From: Amycolatopsis benzoatilytica AK 16/65
GTDB lineage: Bacteria; Actinomycetota; Actinomycetes; Mycobacteriales; Pseudonocardiaceae
Length of the DNA: 64,000 nucleotides
Reading direction: 5' to 3'
NCBI RefSeq assembly: GCF_000383915.1
Contig: NZ_KB912942.1
Span: forward strand, 2,268,561-2,332,560
The first letter of the stretch is position 1. Each line of letters begins with the position of its first letter. A program made the position numbers and the translations under genes. Below are positions 11,732 through 20,448 of the stretch, in pieces. The notes under the pieces are model-generated. The model was given only the letters and a program-made list of their open reading frames with translations. It searched no databases and was not told where the DNA came from.

Positions 11732-12306
11732 CGAGCCTTCGGAGGCTCAGCTTCGGGACCTGGTTGTTGGACCACCTCATGCCGGTGTCCGGTGGCCCGA
11801 AGGGACCTATGTTCGAGGGCTGGACACTGCTGTCCGCGCCAGCGGCCCAAACTCGACGACTTCGTCTCGGGCGGCCGCTCCCGGCCGGGCCGGCGAAGAT
11901 CGCGGCGGGTGTCGATGTCCTCTCCGGCGGCCGGCTCGAGTTGGGCATCGGCGCAGCCACCCACGCGGTCGGAAGTCTCGCCGAAGCGTGCACGGTCATC
12001 CGGCGTTTGCGGACCGAGGCCGAGCCGTTCGACTTCCCCGGCGGCTGTCACCGGCTGACGGGCGCGTTCTGCAACCCCAAACCCGTTCAGCGGCCCCACT
12101 CGCTGGTCGTGATCGGCGGACGCGCCGAAGCGGTCGCCGAACATGTCGACCGGTGGAACTTCCCCGTGGCGACATCCAGGAGGCGACCTCGTGCCGCAGG
12201 GCGCTGGACCGGCCGCGTGCTGAGATCACCCGATCCATCGTGCTGCCCGTCTCCCGCGACCAGCCCGACCACATCCGGCAGGCAGCCCGCGTCGTCCTCA
12301 GCCTGA
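11728..12306 (+). pseudogene. LLM-class flavin-dependent oxidoreductase, internally deleted
   Basis: The 192-residue frame contains the luciferase-like signatures GPMFEGWTLLSAPAAQT, AAGVDVLSGGRLELGIGA and CNPKPVQRPH in the right order. Segments between them are missing: the usual stretch after RLRLG and the stretch after GIGA are shortened. The C-terminus after HVDRWNFP changes into unrelated sequence. Intact family members are about 280-330 residues. It begins with GTG overlapping the upstream hydrolase stop codon, so it was the second gene of that operon. It is very probably inactive. Confidence 0.75.
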
Positions 12307-12374
12307 GCACACCTATCCGCGCGAGGTCGCACGCTGAATCGCCGACATCGCTGCCCCGAACCGAGGAACCGCCG

Positions 12375-13343
12375 ATGACGAGAACGCACCCACCGTTCGA
12401 TCCTGAGCTTGCCGCAGCGCTGAAGGCGGTGCACGAGCATCTGTCGCCGCGCATCACACCCCAAGACATCGAGGCGCTGCGAACCAATCCGTTGTTCGCG
12501 GTCGTGGACGAAGACCTGTCCAGGAACGGGACCGTCGAACTGCGGGACCTCTCCGTAACAGGCCCGCCGGACGGTCCGGAGATTCGGCTGCTCGTGCTAC
12601 GACCTGCGGGCCTGCCGCCAGGGGCGCCTGTCTTCTACCACATCCACGGCGGCGGCATGATCATCGGCGACCGTCGCACCGGAGTGGGCGAGGTGCTCGA
12701 TTGGGCGGTCGACAACGGCGCGGTTGTCGTATCCGTGGAGTATCGCCTGGCCCCGGAACACCCCGACCCGGCTCCGATCGAGGACTGCTACGCGGGCTTG
12801 CTGTGGACCCACGAACACGCCGGGGAAATCGGCGGCGATCCCGACCGCATCATCGTCGCCGGCGCGAGCGCCGGCGGGGGGCTTGCCGCCGGTGTCGCGC
12901 TGCTCGCACGCGATCGCGGTGGGCCGCGGCTGCTCGGGCAACTGCTCATGTGCCCGATGCTCGACGACCGGTGCATCACGCCGAGCAGCCAGGAACTCGA
13001 CGGCGCGGGCATCTGGGACGCCACCAGCAATCTGACCGGGTGGAACGCCCTGCTGGGCGAGCGCCGAGGTGGCGACGGCGTGAGCATCTACACGGCGCCG
13101 GCACGGGCGACCGACCTGTCCGACTTGCCTACGTCGTTCATCAGCGTCGGCTCGGTGGAGACCTTCCGGGACGAGGACATCGACTACGCCACTCGGCTGC
13201 TGCGGGCTGGCGTCCAGTGCGAACTGCACGTCTGGCCGGGCGGCTTCCACGGATTCGAGGGCATGGTCCCCCATGCTTCGCTTTCGCAGATCGCGTCCGC
13301 GGCCCGGGCAGCCTGGGTCCGGCGGCTGCTGGCCGTGGGCTGA
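12375..13343 (+). CDS. HSL-family alpha/beta hydrolase (esterase/lipase)
   Basis: The 322-residue protein shows the hormone-sensitive-lipase family signs: HGGGM in the oxyanion hole (near residue 95), YRLAPEHP, the nucleophile motif GASAGGG, and a C-terminal GGFHGF histidine segment. It probably hydrolyses short acyl esters in the cytosol. The ATG at 12375 is preceded by GAGG at about 8 nt. It lies downstream of the TetR-controlled hydrolase and the LLM relic in the same orientation, so all three probably formed one detoxification or catabolic operon. Confidence 0.9.
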   Translation: MTRTHPPFDPELAAALKAVHEHLSPRITPQDIEALRTNPLFAVVDEDLSRNGTVELRDLSVTGPPDGPEIRLLVLRPAGLPPGAPVFYHIHGGGMIIGDRRTGVGEVLDWAVDNGAVVVSVEYRLAPEHPDPAPIEDCYAGLLWTHEHAGEIGGDPDRIIVAGASAGGGLAAGVALLARDRGGPRLLGQLLMCPMLDDRCITPSSQELDGAGIWDATSNLTGWNALLGERRGGDGVSIYTAPARATDLSDLPTSFISVGSVETFRDEDIDYATRLLRAGVQCELHVWPGGFHGFEGMVPHASLSQIASAARAAWVRRLLAVG

Positions 13344-13867
13344 CTTCCGGCGCCGCCGCGTCCGCGCCTCGCGGGCCGCCGGTGGCCCGGCTCGGCGAGC
13401 CGTACCCGAACGGGCGCGTCGAACAACGGCATGCGGTCGGGAAGCTTGTCCTCGTCATCAGGCTGGAGGCGCGGCTGATCGGTGTGGCCACCAGCAGCCC
13501 ATCTGCGGGGTGCCAGAACTCGGTGATGCGCGGCTGGTGCCGGGTGCACAGCGCGGCGTGAATCGGGGTGCAGGCTGTCGTACCCAAGGACGATCGCGAT
13601 GGCGACAGTGGATCCTCACGATCGACCGACAAGGACAATCAAATGCGACAAGGAACACCACTGGTGCGTCCGGCACGCGCAACGGACGATCGGGTTTGAC
13701 GGTGTCGAGCGTCCAGTCCGGCACCGGCAGATCCGGATCGATCACGGTGACGCGGGCGGTGGCGGTGGTGTGGTGCTTCAGGCAGCCAGCGCGTCAAGGA
13801 GTTTACACTAGACTGGCTAGTTAAAACTGCTCGATCTGGTATATCCTCGAAGGAGGAGGTGGTCGTC
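13344..13867. other. Intergenic stretch with possible decayed coding sequence
   Basis: No intact gene was found. The minus strand has two short coding-like pieces in different frames (about 13745-13640 and 13560-13440) that I do not recognise. They may be one frameshifted relic. The right end holds the hemerythrin gene promoter region. Confidence 0.4.
13802..13826. promoter_or_regulatory. Inverted repeat upstream of hemerythrin gene
   Basis: TTTACACTAG and CTAGTTAAAA form an 8-of-10 inverted repeat around ACTGG, with a perfect ACTAG/CTAGT core. Related CTAG-T/A-rich motifs recur in the divergent promoter near 15021-15064, which suggests one regulator for both loci. The regulator is not identified. 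Confidence 0.45.
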
Positions 13868-14344
13868 ATGGCCGTCACTGAAAAGAACACCACCGAGCCG
13901 GTGCGCGCGATCCTGCATCACCACGCGGTGCTGCGCCGAGGGCTCGAACAGCGGGTCGGCGCGCTCTGCGCCGCGGGCGAACGCAACTCCCAGTACGACC
14001 AGGAGTTGGCGGCGCTTCAGGGGTACCTGGCGGATGAGATCATGCCCCACGCCGAGGCGGAGGAACGCACCCTGTACGCGGCCGCGGTCACCCAGGCTCG
14101 CGGTAGTCAACTCGTGCACACCTTGATCGCCGAGCACCGCGAGCTCGCCGGCCTGGTCGAACAACTCCGATCGGGCGACCAGGGCGCCACCGTCGGCGCG
14201 GTGGCGGAAAGCATCGCCACCTTGTTCGCGAGTCATGCCGCCAAGGAAAACGAGCAGTTGCTGCCCGCGCTCACGAGTTCGGGCGTCGACCTTGCGGCCC
14301 TGCTCGCGGACATGTCCAAGGGGCTGGCCGGACATCAGCACTGA
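13868..14344 (+). CDS. Hemerythrin HHE-domain protein
   Basis: The 158-residue all-helical protein carries histidine and carboxylate positions of an HHE di-iron site: ILHHHAVL near the N-terminus, EIMPHAEAEE in the middle, HRELAGL, and SHAAKENEQLLP near the C-terminus. Such proteins bind oxygen or nitric oxide, or repair iron centres. The ATG at 13868 follows AGGAGGAGGT by 7 nt, a very strong ribosome site. It is near DUF2249, MIP18-like and NnrS-like genes. That grouping points to a nitric-oxide or nitrosative-stress role, which is inference from context. Confidence 0.88.
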   Translation: MAVTEKNTTEPVRAILHHHAVLRRGLEQRVGALCAAGERNSQYDQELAALQGYLADEIMPHAEAEERTLYAAAVTQARGSQLVHTLIAEHRELAGLVEQLRSGDQGATVGAVAESIATLFASHAAKENEQLLPALTSSGVDLAALLADMSKGLAGHQH

Positions 14345-14631
14345 CCTGCGGACGTGCGTACGCGCGCGGTCAGGCGCAACGTCGGCTCCCCGGGCAGGTG
14401 GACACCAGGCGGAGGTCGCGAGCTGATGCGCGGTGTGCTGGACGAGGTCCGGTCTCCGCTGAAGGTGGACGGGCGGGAGCCGTTCGTCGAGCCGTCGCTG
14501 TGTCTGGCACCGGGCTCGGGTCGCGCCGGCCGCGCGGATGGCTGTCGCGGCCGGTAGTCCTCGCGGCGATTCGTCGGCGTGGGCGGGCGCCAGTTCACTC
14601 CGCCGCGCCCGGTGTTGGTCGGGGGGTGCGG
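14345..14631. other. Convergent intergenic region
   Basis: This gap separates the convergent hemerythrin and DUF2249 genes. No gene or clear terminator was recognised in it. Confidence 0.4.
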
Positions 14632-14871
14632 TCAGGCGGCGGGGCGTCCGATGCGGACCTTCCACACCTCGGGGCCGAGTTCGAGGTAGTCCCAGGTGAA
14701 CTGGCCGGCGTGCTCGGCGGCGAACTGGTAGTACAGCGGCTTGGGGTCGTGGTCGTTGACCAGAACGAAGCTCGCCCCGGCGGTCAGGGCGCCGTAGGTG
14801 GCGAAGATGAGCTCGTGGCGGCGAGCCGGGATTTCCTGGCGGACATCGAGTTCGGGGCTGGCGGTGGTCAT
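14632..14871 (-). CDS. DUF2249 domain protein
   Basis: The 79-residue protein includes ELDVRQEIPARRHELIF, VLVNDHDPKPLYYQF and FTWDYLELGPEVWKVRI, the characteristic DUF2249 pattern. The family often accompanies hemerythrin and nitric-oxide-response genes and is suspected to act on metal or cofactor handling; its biochemistry is not settled. The ATG at 14871 follows GAGGAGAG, so it is preferred over an open-frame extension to 14991 that has no evident ribosome site. It is divergent from the MIP18-like gene. Confidence 0.85.
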   Translation of the reverse strand: MTTASPELDVRQEIPARRHELIFATYGALTAGASFVLVNDHDPKPLYYQFAAEHAGQFTWDYLELGPEVWKVRIGRPAA

Positions 14872-15020
14872 GGCGCTCTCCTCGGTTGACGGGTTGGGGA
14901 CGGGCAGGGCTTCGGTGGCCGGCAGGCCGGCGAGGTAGTGCGGCAGTCCGTTGAGGCGGTCGGCGGCGCGGGGCAGGCCGCTTCGGTCCATCCGCTGCAG
15001 GCTCCGGTTCGCTCACCTCA

Positions 15021-15064
15021 CACTATTCTAGCTTGTTTTTACAATATCACTCGTCAAAACTAGT
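15021..15064. promoter_or_regulatory. Divergent promoter region with CTAG motifs
   Basis: This AT-rich island, unusual for the surrounding GC, contains CTAG at 15028 and AAAACTAGT at 15056-15064. The second matches the arm CTAGTTAAAA upstream of the hemerythrin gene in inverted form. It lies between DUF2249 and the MIP18-like gene and probably holds both promoters and a shared operator. Confidence 0.4.
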
Positions 15065-15103
15065 GGGTAGCGATGGCTGGAGCACAGGCGAAGGGAGCCG
15101 TCG

Positions 15104-15457
15104 ATGACGAGCCGAGGCGAATCCCGGCGGGATGTGACGGCTCTGGTCGCCGGGCCGGCGACCGAGGATCTGGTGCTCGACCTGCTGGGCGACGTGATCG
15201 ACCCCGAGTTGGGCGTGGACATCGTCAATCTCGGGCTGGTGTACGGCGTCGAGGTCAGTGCCACGGCGGTGGCGGTGCGAATGACGCTGACCACACCCGG
15301 TTGCCCGTTGCACGCTTACCTTGACGACGAGGTCACCCGCTGCCTCGCCCAGCTGCCCGGTGCGCCGCAGGTGCTGATGGATCTGGTGTGGGAGCCGCGG
15401 TGGAGTCCGGCGATGATGACCGACGAGGCCAAGCGGCTGTTGGGATGGTCGCGGTGA
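15104..15457 (+). CDS. MIP18/DUF59 metal-sulfur cluster assembly factor
   Basis: The 117-residue protein has the DUF59 core VIDPELGVDIVNLGLVYGV and the conserved TPGCPL segment with its cysteine, plus the C-terminal WSPAMMTDEAKRLLG typical of the family. Relatives (SufT, PaaD) help mature Fe-S or other metal-sulfur centres. Next to hemerythrin and NnrS-like genes it may repair NO-damaged clusters, which is inference. The ATG at 15104 has GAAGGGA upstream. Its 3' end overlaps the start of the next membrane gene, so the two are translationally coupled. Confidence 0.9.
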   Translation: MTSRGESRRDVTALVAGPATEDLVLDLLGDVIDPELGVDIVNLGLVYGVEVSATAVAVRMTLTTPGCPLHAYLDDEVTRCLAQLPGAPQVLMDLVWEPRWSPAMMTDEAKRLLGWSR

Positions 15458-16590
15458 CGACCGTCGCCGTGGCGCGTCGGCCGGGTCGCTCTGGCTGGGC
15501 CGCGCCGGTCATCGCGTTCGGCATGCTGGCGTTGCTGGCCGGGCTGTGGGCCGGGTTGCTGCGCCTCGGATTGCCGATACCGGCCGGGCACACCGACCTG
15601 GCCGAGTTGCACGGGGTGCTGATGCCGTTGGGGTTTCTCGGCACGCTCATCGCGGCCGAGCGGGCCGTGGCGCTGGACCAGGCCTGGGCCTGGCTGGTCC
15701 CCGCGGCCGGCGGGATCGGTGCGCTGTGGCTGATGGTCGGGTTGTCGGCCAGCACGGGGCAGGTGCTCGTCGGACTGGCCGGATTCGGATTGCTGGCGGT
15801 GTTCGCCGAACTGCACCGCGTCCAACCCTCTTGGCACAACGCGACTCAGGCGGCCGGGGCCGCCTGCTGGTGCGTGGCCGGGTCGCTGTGGCTGACCGGG
15901 CGGGACATCTCGGCGCTAGTGCCGTGGCTGGCCGGATTCCTGGTGCTGACCATCGCCGGGGAGCGCCTGGAACTGTCCCGCCTGGTCGCGGTCACGACCC
16001 GGGGCCGGGCGCTGTTCGCCGGGGTGATCGCGGTGCTGCTGGCCGGGCTCGGCGTCTCGGTAGTCGTGCCCGCGGTCGGGGTTCGGGTGGCCGGTCTGGG
16101 CATGCTCGGCCTGGCCGGCTGGCTGGCCGGCTATGACATCGTGCGCCGGACGATCCGTATGCGCGGGGTCACCCGGTACATGGCCGTCGCGTTGGCCGCC
16201 GGGTACGGCTGGCTGGCGGTAGCGGGCGGGCTGTGGCTGGCGTTCGGGCGGCTGGCCGACGGCCGCGGGTACGACGCGATGCTGCACGCGGTGTTTCTGG
16301 GTTTCGTGTTCTCCATGGTGTTCGCGCACGCCCCGGTGATCGTGCCCGCGGTGCTGCGGGTGCGGCTGCCCTACCACCCGATCGCCTACGTGCCGTTGGC
16401 GCTGCTGCACGTCTCGCTGGCGCTGCGGCTGCTGGGCGGTGACGCGGCGGGTGACATCCCGGCCTGGCAGGTCGGCGGTGTACTCAACGAAGTAGCCATC
16501 CTGCTGTTTCTGGCGCTCGTCGTCGGCTCCGTGGCGCGGGCCCGCCGAGGAGCCGCGAAGGTGGCCGAGAGCACCGGTACGCCGACGTGA
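15445..16590 (+). CDS. Polytopic membrane protein, NnrS-like
   Basis: This protein of about 380 residues has roughly 11-12 hydrophobic segments with conserved histidines, for example AELHGVLMPLGF and DAMLHAVFLGFVFSMVFAHAP. These resemble NnrS and haem-copper-oxidase-like membrane proteins of nitrosative-stress loci. It overlaps the MIP18-like stop codon: ATG at 15445 or GTG at 15454 (GTGA overlap) are both possible starts. It would sit in the cytoplasmic membrane and may bind haem or copper. The NnrS assignment is from topology and context, not from a decisive motif. Confidence 0.7.
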   Translation: MVAVTTVAVARRPGRSGWAAPVIAFGMLALLAGLWAGLLRLGLPIPAGHTDLAELHGVLMPLGFLGTLIAAERAVALDQAWAWLVPAAGGIGALWLMVGLSASTGQVLVGLAGFGLLAVFAELHRVQPSWHNATQAAGAACWCVAGSLWLTGRDISALVPWLAGFLVLTIAGERLELSRLVAVTTRGRALFAGVIAVLLAGLGVSVVVPAVGVRVAGLGMLGLAGWLAGYDIVRRTIRMRGVTRYMAVALAAGYGWLAVAGGLWLAFGRLADGRGYDAMLHAVFLGFVFSMVFAHAPVIVPAVLRVRLPYHPIAYVPLALLHVSLALRLLGGDAAGDIPAWQVGGVLNEVAILLFLALVVGSVARARRGAAKVAESTGTPT

Positions 16591-16689
16591 TCGGCGGCGA
16601 GGTGCGGTCCGCGGGGACGGAGATCTCCGGTCGATCCCGCTTCCACCCAACGTTGCGTGCGCACCACGATAGGCACGCCCCGCCCACTT

Positions 16690-18288
16690 TCACCGAGGTA
16701 CCGTCCTCGGCGCTGTGACTGCCTCAAGGGAGCGCTCCGTGACCGATCCCGCGCAGCAACTCAGTTCCAGTTCGAGCTGGAGCCGTTGTGCGGGATTGCC
16801 GAAATCGAGGTCGAACAGGTCCTGGGCGCGGCGCAGCCGCTGGCGGAGGGTGTTCTGGTGGATGAGCACGTGCGCGCTCGCTGTGGCGACATCGCCGAGG
16901 TGCCGGAGATACGCGAGCAGGGTGGCACCGAATTCGGTGCTGTGCCTCCGATCGTGCTCGAGAATGCGTTCGCCGAGACCGGTGCGCAGCGACGGGTCGC
17001 GGCGCACTGTGTCGAGCAGTCGCTTGTGGACGAGTTCCGCGCGTAGTTCGTCCGTCGTGTACCGCCCGTTGGCGACACCGGTGGCACGCAGGTGGTCCAG
17101 CGCACTGTCCACATCACGGCGCTTGTCGCGCAGCTCGGACAGCGTCGACACCTCGCCGCTGCTGACCGTGGTGATCTCGAGGTGCAAGGCCCGAGCGGCG
17201 CGCTCGTGCAGGTGGGCCACCAGCGTTTCGACCGGGATCGCGTCGCCGGCGGCGATCGGCAGCAGGGCGTAGATCCGGTCGTTGCTCAGCACCAGCGCGG
17301 GTTGGTGCCCCAGCGCCCGGCCGTCCTGGGCGAACAGATCGAGCAGGCGCAGGTTGTTGGTGGTGTGCCGGGCAGCGGGTTTCGGCAGGTCAAGCCCGAG
17401 CAGCGTGCTCGGCAGGGGCACCTCGACATCCGTGCTCTCCGGGCGGTCGAGCGCGGTGCGGAACGCGAGATTGCGGCTGTCCTGATCGGCATCGAGCTGG
17501 CGGCGGAGCGCGAGCATGTGCAGCGCGGCCATCTTGGCCGACTGTTGCATCGGCGCCTCGCATCCGGAGATCGCGATGGTCTCGGGAAAGACCGCCCACA
17601 ATGAGCCGAGGACTTCGTCTCCGGCCCGGATCACCACCGCGGCTCGCGGCAGGTCGCCTGGCCGCTGATGCCGCGCCACGGTGTCGCTGCGCCAGATCTC
17701 CTCGGCCAGATGGTCGGGCAAGGCTTCCTCCGGCACCGTCCGGCCCAGGATTCCGCGGCGCCGGGTTTCGTCGATCGGCTGATCCGGCAGGTTGGAGTAC
17801 GCGATGATCGCCCGGCCGGTGTCCATGATCGCGACCGCGCCGCCGATCGCCGCCGCTGTCGCGTTGGCGAGGGTGAACAGATCCCCGCCGAGCACCGCTT
17901 CCCTGGCCTGCCCATCGCGATGCGTCGCGAGCAACGTGGACACCAGGCGCTGGACCAAGCTCCAGGGCACGCGCAAACCGATCGACACGACAGGCACGCT
18001 CGCGTCGGCGGCGCGGTTCAGGAGTTGCCGCGGCACCGGACCACTGGCCTTCACCGCGAGCACGCCGGAGGACCGGGCAGCAATGTGCACCGCGCGGGCC
18101 GTCTGTTCCGTGGATCCAAGGTCGAGCCCGACGCCGAGCAGCAGCTGGCTCGGACCGCTCGCCTCGCCCGTCTCCGGGTCGAGCAGTTCGACCCCGCTCA
18201 CCTGACGCGCGGTATCGCCATGTGCGGTGACCTCCATGACGTCGTGCCGCAGCGCGACGACGAGGTCGGTGACAGATACGGCGCTCAT
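16690..18288 (-). CDS. PucR family transcriptional regulator
   Basis: The 532-residue protein has an N-terminal PucR-type region (LLLGVGLDLGSTEQTARAV), a GAF-like middle (AAIGGAVAIMDTGRAIIAYS) and a C-terminal HTH (VLIHQNTLRQRLRRAQDLF) of the PucR/CdaR type. It is divergent from the operon containing the FAH relic, ketopantoate reductase, aldolase, MBL proteins and MHS transporter. Family members usually sense a metabolite and activate a neighbouring catabolic operon. The start at 18288 gives the standard PucR N-terminus. Confidence 0.92.
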   Translation of the reverse strand: MSAVSVTDLVVALRHDVMEVTAHGDTARQVSGVELLDPETGEASGPSQLLLGVGLDLGSTEQTARAVHIAARSSGVLAVKASGPVPRQLLNRAADASVPVVSIGLRVPWSLVQRLVSTLLATHRDGQAREAVLGGDLFTLANATAAAIGGAVAIMDTGRAIIAYSNLPDQPIDETRRRGILGRTVPEEALPDHLAEEIWRSDTVARHQRPGDLPRAAVVIRAGDEVLGSLWAVFPETIAISGCEAPMQQSAKMAALHMLALRRQLDADQDSRNLAFRTALDRPESTDVEVPLPSTLLGLDLPKPAARHTTNNLRLLDLFAQDGRALGHQPALVLSNDRIYALLPIAAGDAIPVETLVAHLHERAARALHLEITTVSSGEVSTLSELRDKRRDVDSALDHLRATGVANGRYTTDELRAELVHKRLLDTVRRDPSLRTGLGERILEHDRRHSTEFGATLLAYLRHLGDVATASAHVLIHQNTLRQRLRRAQDLFDLDFGNPAQRLQLELELSCCAGSVTERSLEAVTAPRTVPR

Positions 18289-18423
18289 GTCCGCCGTCCT
18301 TTCCAGCCGAATGTCGAATCCAACGCTATCAAGGCTCGTGCGGTGTCGGTATCGCCATTGTTGCTCCGTGCTGTGCTTGGCACGCTGAGACAGCCAGTTC
18401 ACCGACGGAACAGGGAGGCTCAG

Positions 18424-18600
18424 GTGGAGCCCGATCCAGTCACGAGGACTCGACGTCGTCCTGCCAAGGTGATCGCGGTCCATCTGAACCGCGCCGCCGA
18501 GCGGGGCGAGCGCCGATGAACCCTCCTGCTTCTTCAAGCCCAGTTCCTCGGTCGCCACGCACATCGGCGCGGACGGGTTCTCTTGTGCCGGTAAGCGCGA
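18424..18600 (+). pseudogene. Fumarylacetoacetate hydrolase-family N-terminal relic
   Basis: A GTG at 18424 with AGGGAGG upstream starts a 31-codon frame containing RRRPAKVIAVHLN and RAAERGE, the usual N-terminus of FAH-family hydrolases of actinobacterial catabolic operons. It stops at 18519. In the next frame PSCFFKPSSSVATHIGADGF resembles the following FAH segment. The rest of the gene is absent, and ketopantoate reductase begins 22 nt later. A FAH-like first gene was apparently deleted, leaving its promoter and leader driving the operon. Confidence 0.6.
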
Positions 18601-18622
18601 CTCCGCAGAAGGAGCGATAGCC

Positions 18623-19657
18623 ATGGGTTCGCGCGTGACTGTGGTGGGCCCGGGCGGCGTGGGTGCCGTCCTCGCCGCCGCGTGCCTTGCGGCCGGCGGG
18701 GAGGTGTCGGTACTGGGCAGGCGCGGTCCGCACCTCGCTGCCATCGCCGACCGAGGCCTCCAGGTGAGCGTGCCGGGGGAGCCTCGCGAGGTTCGCCTTC
18801 GAGTGCCGGCAGCGTCCGAACCGGCCGAGTTGCCGGAGCCCGACCTCGTCGTGATGTGCGTCAAGAGCCAGGATCTCGCGGCCGCGGCCCGCGGTGTCCG
18901 CGGATGGCTCGAGCAAGGCGCCGAACTGCTGGTCGTGGTCAACGGCGTGCCCTGGTGGTTGCCGTCCACAGTGGACGCGTTTGGCGACGATCCCGTGCTG
19001 CGGTCCGTCGATCCCGAAGGGGCGCTGTTGCGCCTGCTGCCGCCAGGGCGTGCGATGGCCGGCGTCGCGCACTTCACGAGCGCTGTCGCCGCGCCCGGAC
19101 ACGTCACCCACACCAGCGGCACGAAGCTCCTGATCGGTGATCCGCTCGGTGGCGTCACGGACCGGATCGTCCGGTGTGCCGAGGCGTTCTCGGGCAGTGA
19201 CCTCGACGTGGCACCGGTGGCCGACATTCGCGTTGCCGTCTGGGAGAAGCTCCTGGGCAACGTCAACCTGAACCCGATCAGCGCGCTGACCGGGGCCACC
19301 GTCGCGGACATCCTCGACGACCGCGAATTGTGGCGGCTGTGCTCCGGCATGTTCGACGAGGCAGCCGCGGTCGGGGCGAAACTCGGTATCCCGACCCCGA
19401 TGACAGCCGGGCAACGGCTGGACATCGCGCGACAACTCGGCGCGTTCCGCACCTCCATGTTGCAGGACGCGGAAGCCGGCCGGCCGCTCGAACTTGCCGC
19501 CATCGTCGGCGCGGTGCGCGAACTTGCGCTCCGCACCGGTGTTCCGTCCCCGTTGACCGACGCGGTCCATGCGCTGCTCGCCTGCCGAGAGCGCCTTCCG
19601 GGGGCAACTTCCCGAACCCATCGCATCCACGATAACCAGCCAAGGAGGATCTCTTGA
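18623..19657 (+). CDS. Ketopantoate reductase-family dehydrogenase
   Basis: The 344-residue protein has an N-terminal Rossmann motif VVGPGGVGA, VKSQD (the usual catalytic-lysine-region CVKS), VVNGVPWW, and the C-terminal WEKLLGNVNLNPISALTG carrying the conserved Lys and Asn of the PanE/ApbA family. In this context (class II aldolase, MBL hydrolases, MHS transporter, PucR) it is more likely a catabolic 2-oxo/2-hydroxy acid dehydrogenase than the pantothenate enzyme. The ATG at 18623 has AGAAGGAG upstream. The stop overlaps the TTG start of the aldolase gene. Confidence 0.9.
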   Translation: MGSRVTVVGPGGVGAVLAAACLAAGGEVSVLGRRGPHLAAIADRGLQVSVPGEPREVRLRVPAASEPAELPEPDLVVMCVKSQDLAAAARGVRGWLEQGAELLVVVNGVPWWLPSTVDAFGDDPVLRSVDPEGALLRLLPPGRAMAGVAHFTSAVAAPGHVTHTSGTKLLIGDPLGGVTDRIVRCAEAFSGSDLDVAPVADIRVAVWEKLLGNVNLNPISALTGATVADILDDRELWRLCSGMFDEAAAVGAKLGIPTPMTAGQRLDIARQLGAFRTSMLQDAEAGRPLELAAIVGAVRELALRTGVPSPLTDAVHALLACRERLPGATSRTHRIHDNQPRRIS

Positions 19658-20433
19658 CTGCCGTCTACCCCGACGTCCGGTCGTCGAAGCCCGCGTCCAT
19701 GAGCCAGGCGGAATGGGACGCCCGGCTCGAACTGGCCGCCTGCTACCGCGTCTTCGATCAGCTGGGCTGGGTGGAAATGATCTTCAATCACATCACGGTC
19801 CGCGTTCCGGGGGAGGAGGGGCACCTGCTCATCAATCCGTTCGGCCTGATGTACCGCGAGGTGACCGCCTCCAACCTGGTCAAGATCGACCTCGACGGGA
19901 ACATCCTGTCCGATTCGGACTGGCCGATCAACGAGGCGGGCCTGCTGATCCACTCCGTCATCCACGCCGCGCGCCCGGACGCCCACTGCGTCATGCACAC
20001 CCACACCACGTCGGGCACCGGCGTCGCCTGCCTGCGTGACGGACTGGACCCGAACAACTTCTACTCCGCGCAGTTGCTCGACATGATCGCCTACCACGAC
20101 TTCGAGGGCATCACGGTCGATCCCGAGGAGAAGCCGCGGCTCGTGGCGAATCTCGGCGACCGCAACCTGATGATCCTGCGCAACCACGGTCTGCTCGCAC
20201 TCGGACCGACGCTGCCCGCCGCCTTCGCGATGCTCTGGACTTTGCAGCGTGCCTGCGAGATCCAGCTCGCCGCGCAGTCCTGCGGGCAGCCGCTCATGCC
20301 CGTCACCGACGAGGCCGCCGTGCGATCGACCCGCGAGTCGTTCCAGCTCGGCGACCGTACCGTCGCGGGCAAATCCCTGTTCGACGCGCTGCGCCGTCGG
20401 GTCGATCAGATCGACCCCGGCTATGCGGCCTAA
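19654..20433 (+). CDS. Class II aldolase/adducin-family protein
   Basis: This protein of about 259 residues has the zinc-binding HTHTTSG segment, FNHITVRVPG, and RNHGLLALG near the C-terminus, as in class II aldolases, decarboxylases and adducin-head proteins. The TTG start at 19654 overlaps the upstream stop (TTGA) and follows AAGGAGG, so it is coupled; an internal ATG at 19699 (MSQAEW) is an alternative. It probably cleaves or decarboxylates a hydroxy acid in the PucR-controlled pathway. The substrate is unknown. Confidence 0.9.
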   Translation: MTAVYPDVRSSKPASMSQAEWDARLELAACYRVFDQLGWVEMIFNHITVRVPGEEGHLLINPFGLMYREVTASNLVKIDLDGNILSDSDWPINEAGLLIHSVIHAARPDAHCVMHTHTTSGTGVACLRDGLDPNNFYSAQLLDMIAYHDFEGITVDPEEKPRLVANLGDRNLMILRNHGLLALGPTLPAAFAMLWTLQRACEIQLAAQSCGQPLMPVTDEAAVRSTRESFQLGDRTVAGKSLFDALRRRVDQIDPGYAA

Positions 20434-20448
20434 CGATTCGGAGCACTG

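Noticed and set aside
13817..15016. Minus-strand frame of 399 codons spanning hemerythrin to DUF2249
   Set aside because: It is a shadow; the real DUF2249 gene is in another frame with its own ribosome site.
18289..20187. Minus-strand extension that would make the PucR protein 1165 residues
   Set aside because: The extension lies opposite the reductase and aldolase genes and has no family sequence; the PucR N-terminus starts at 18288.
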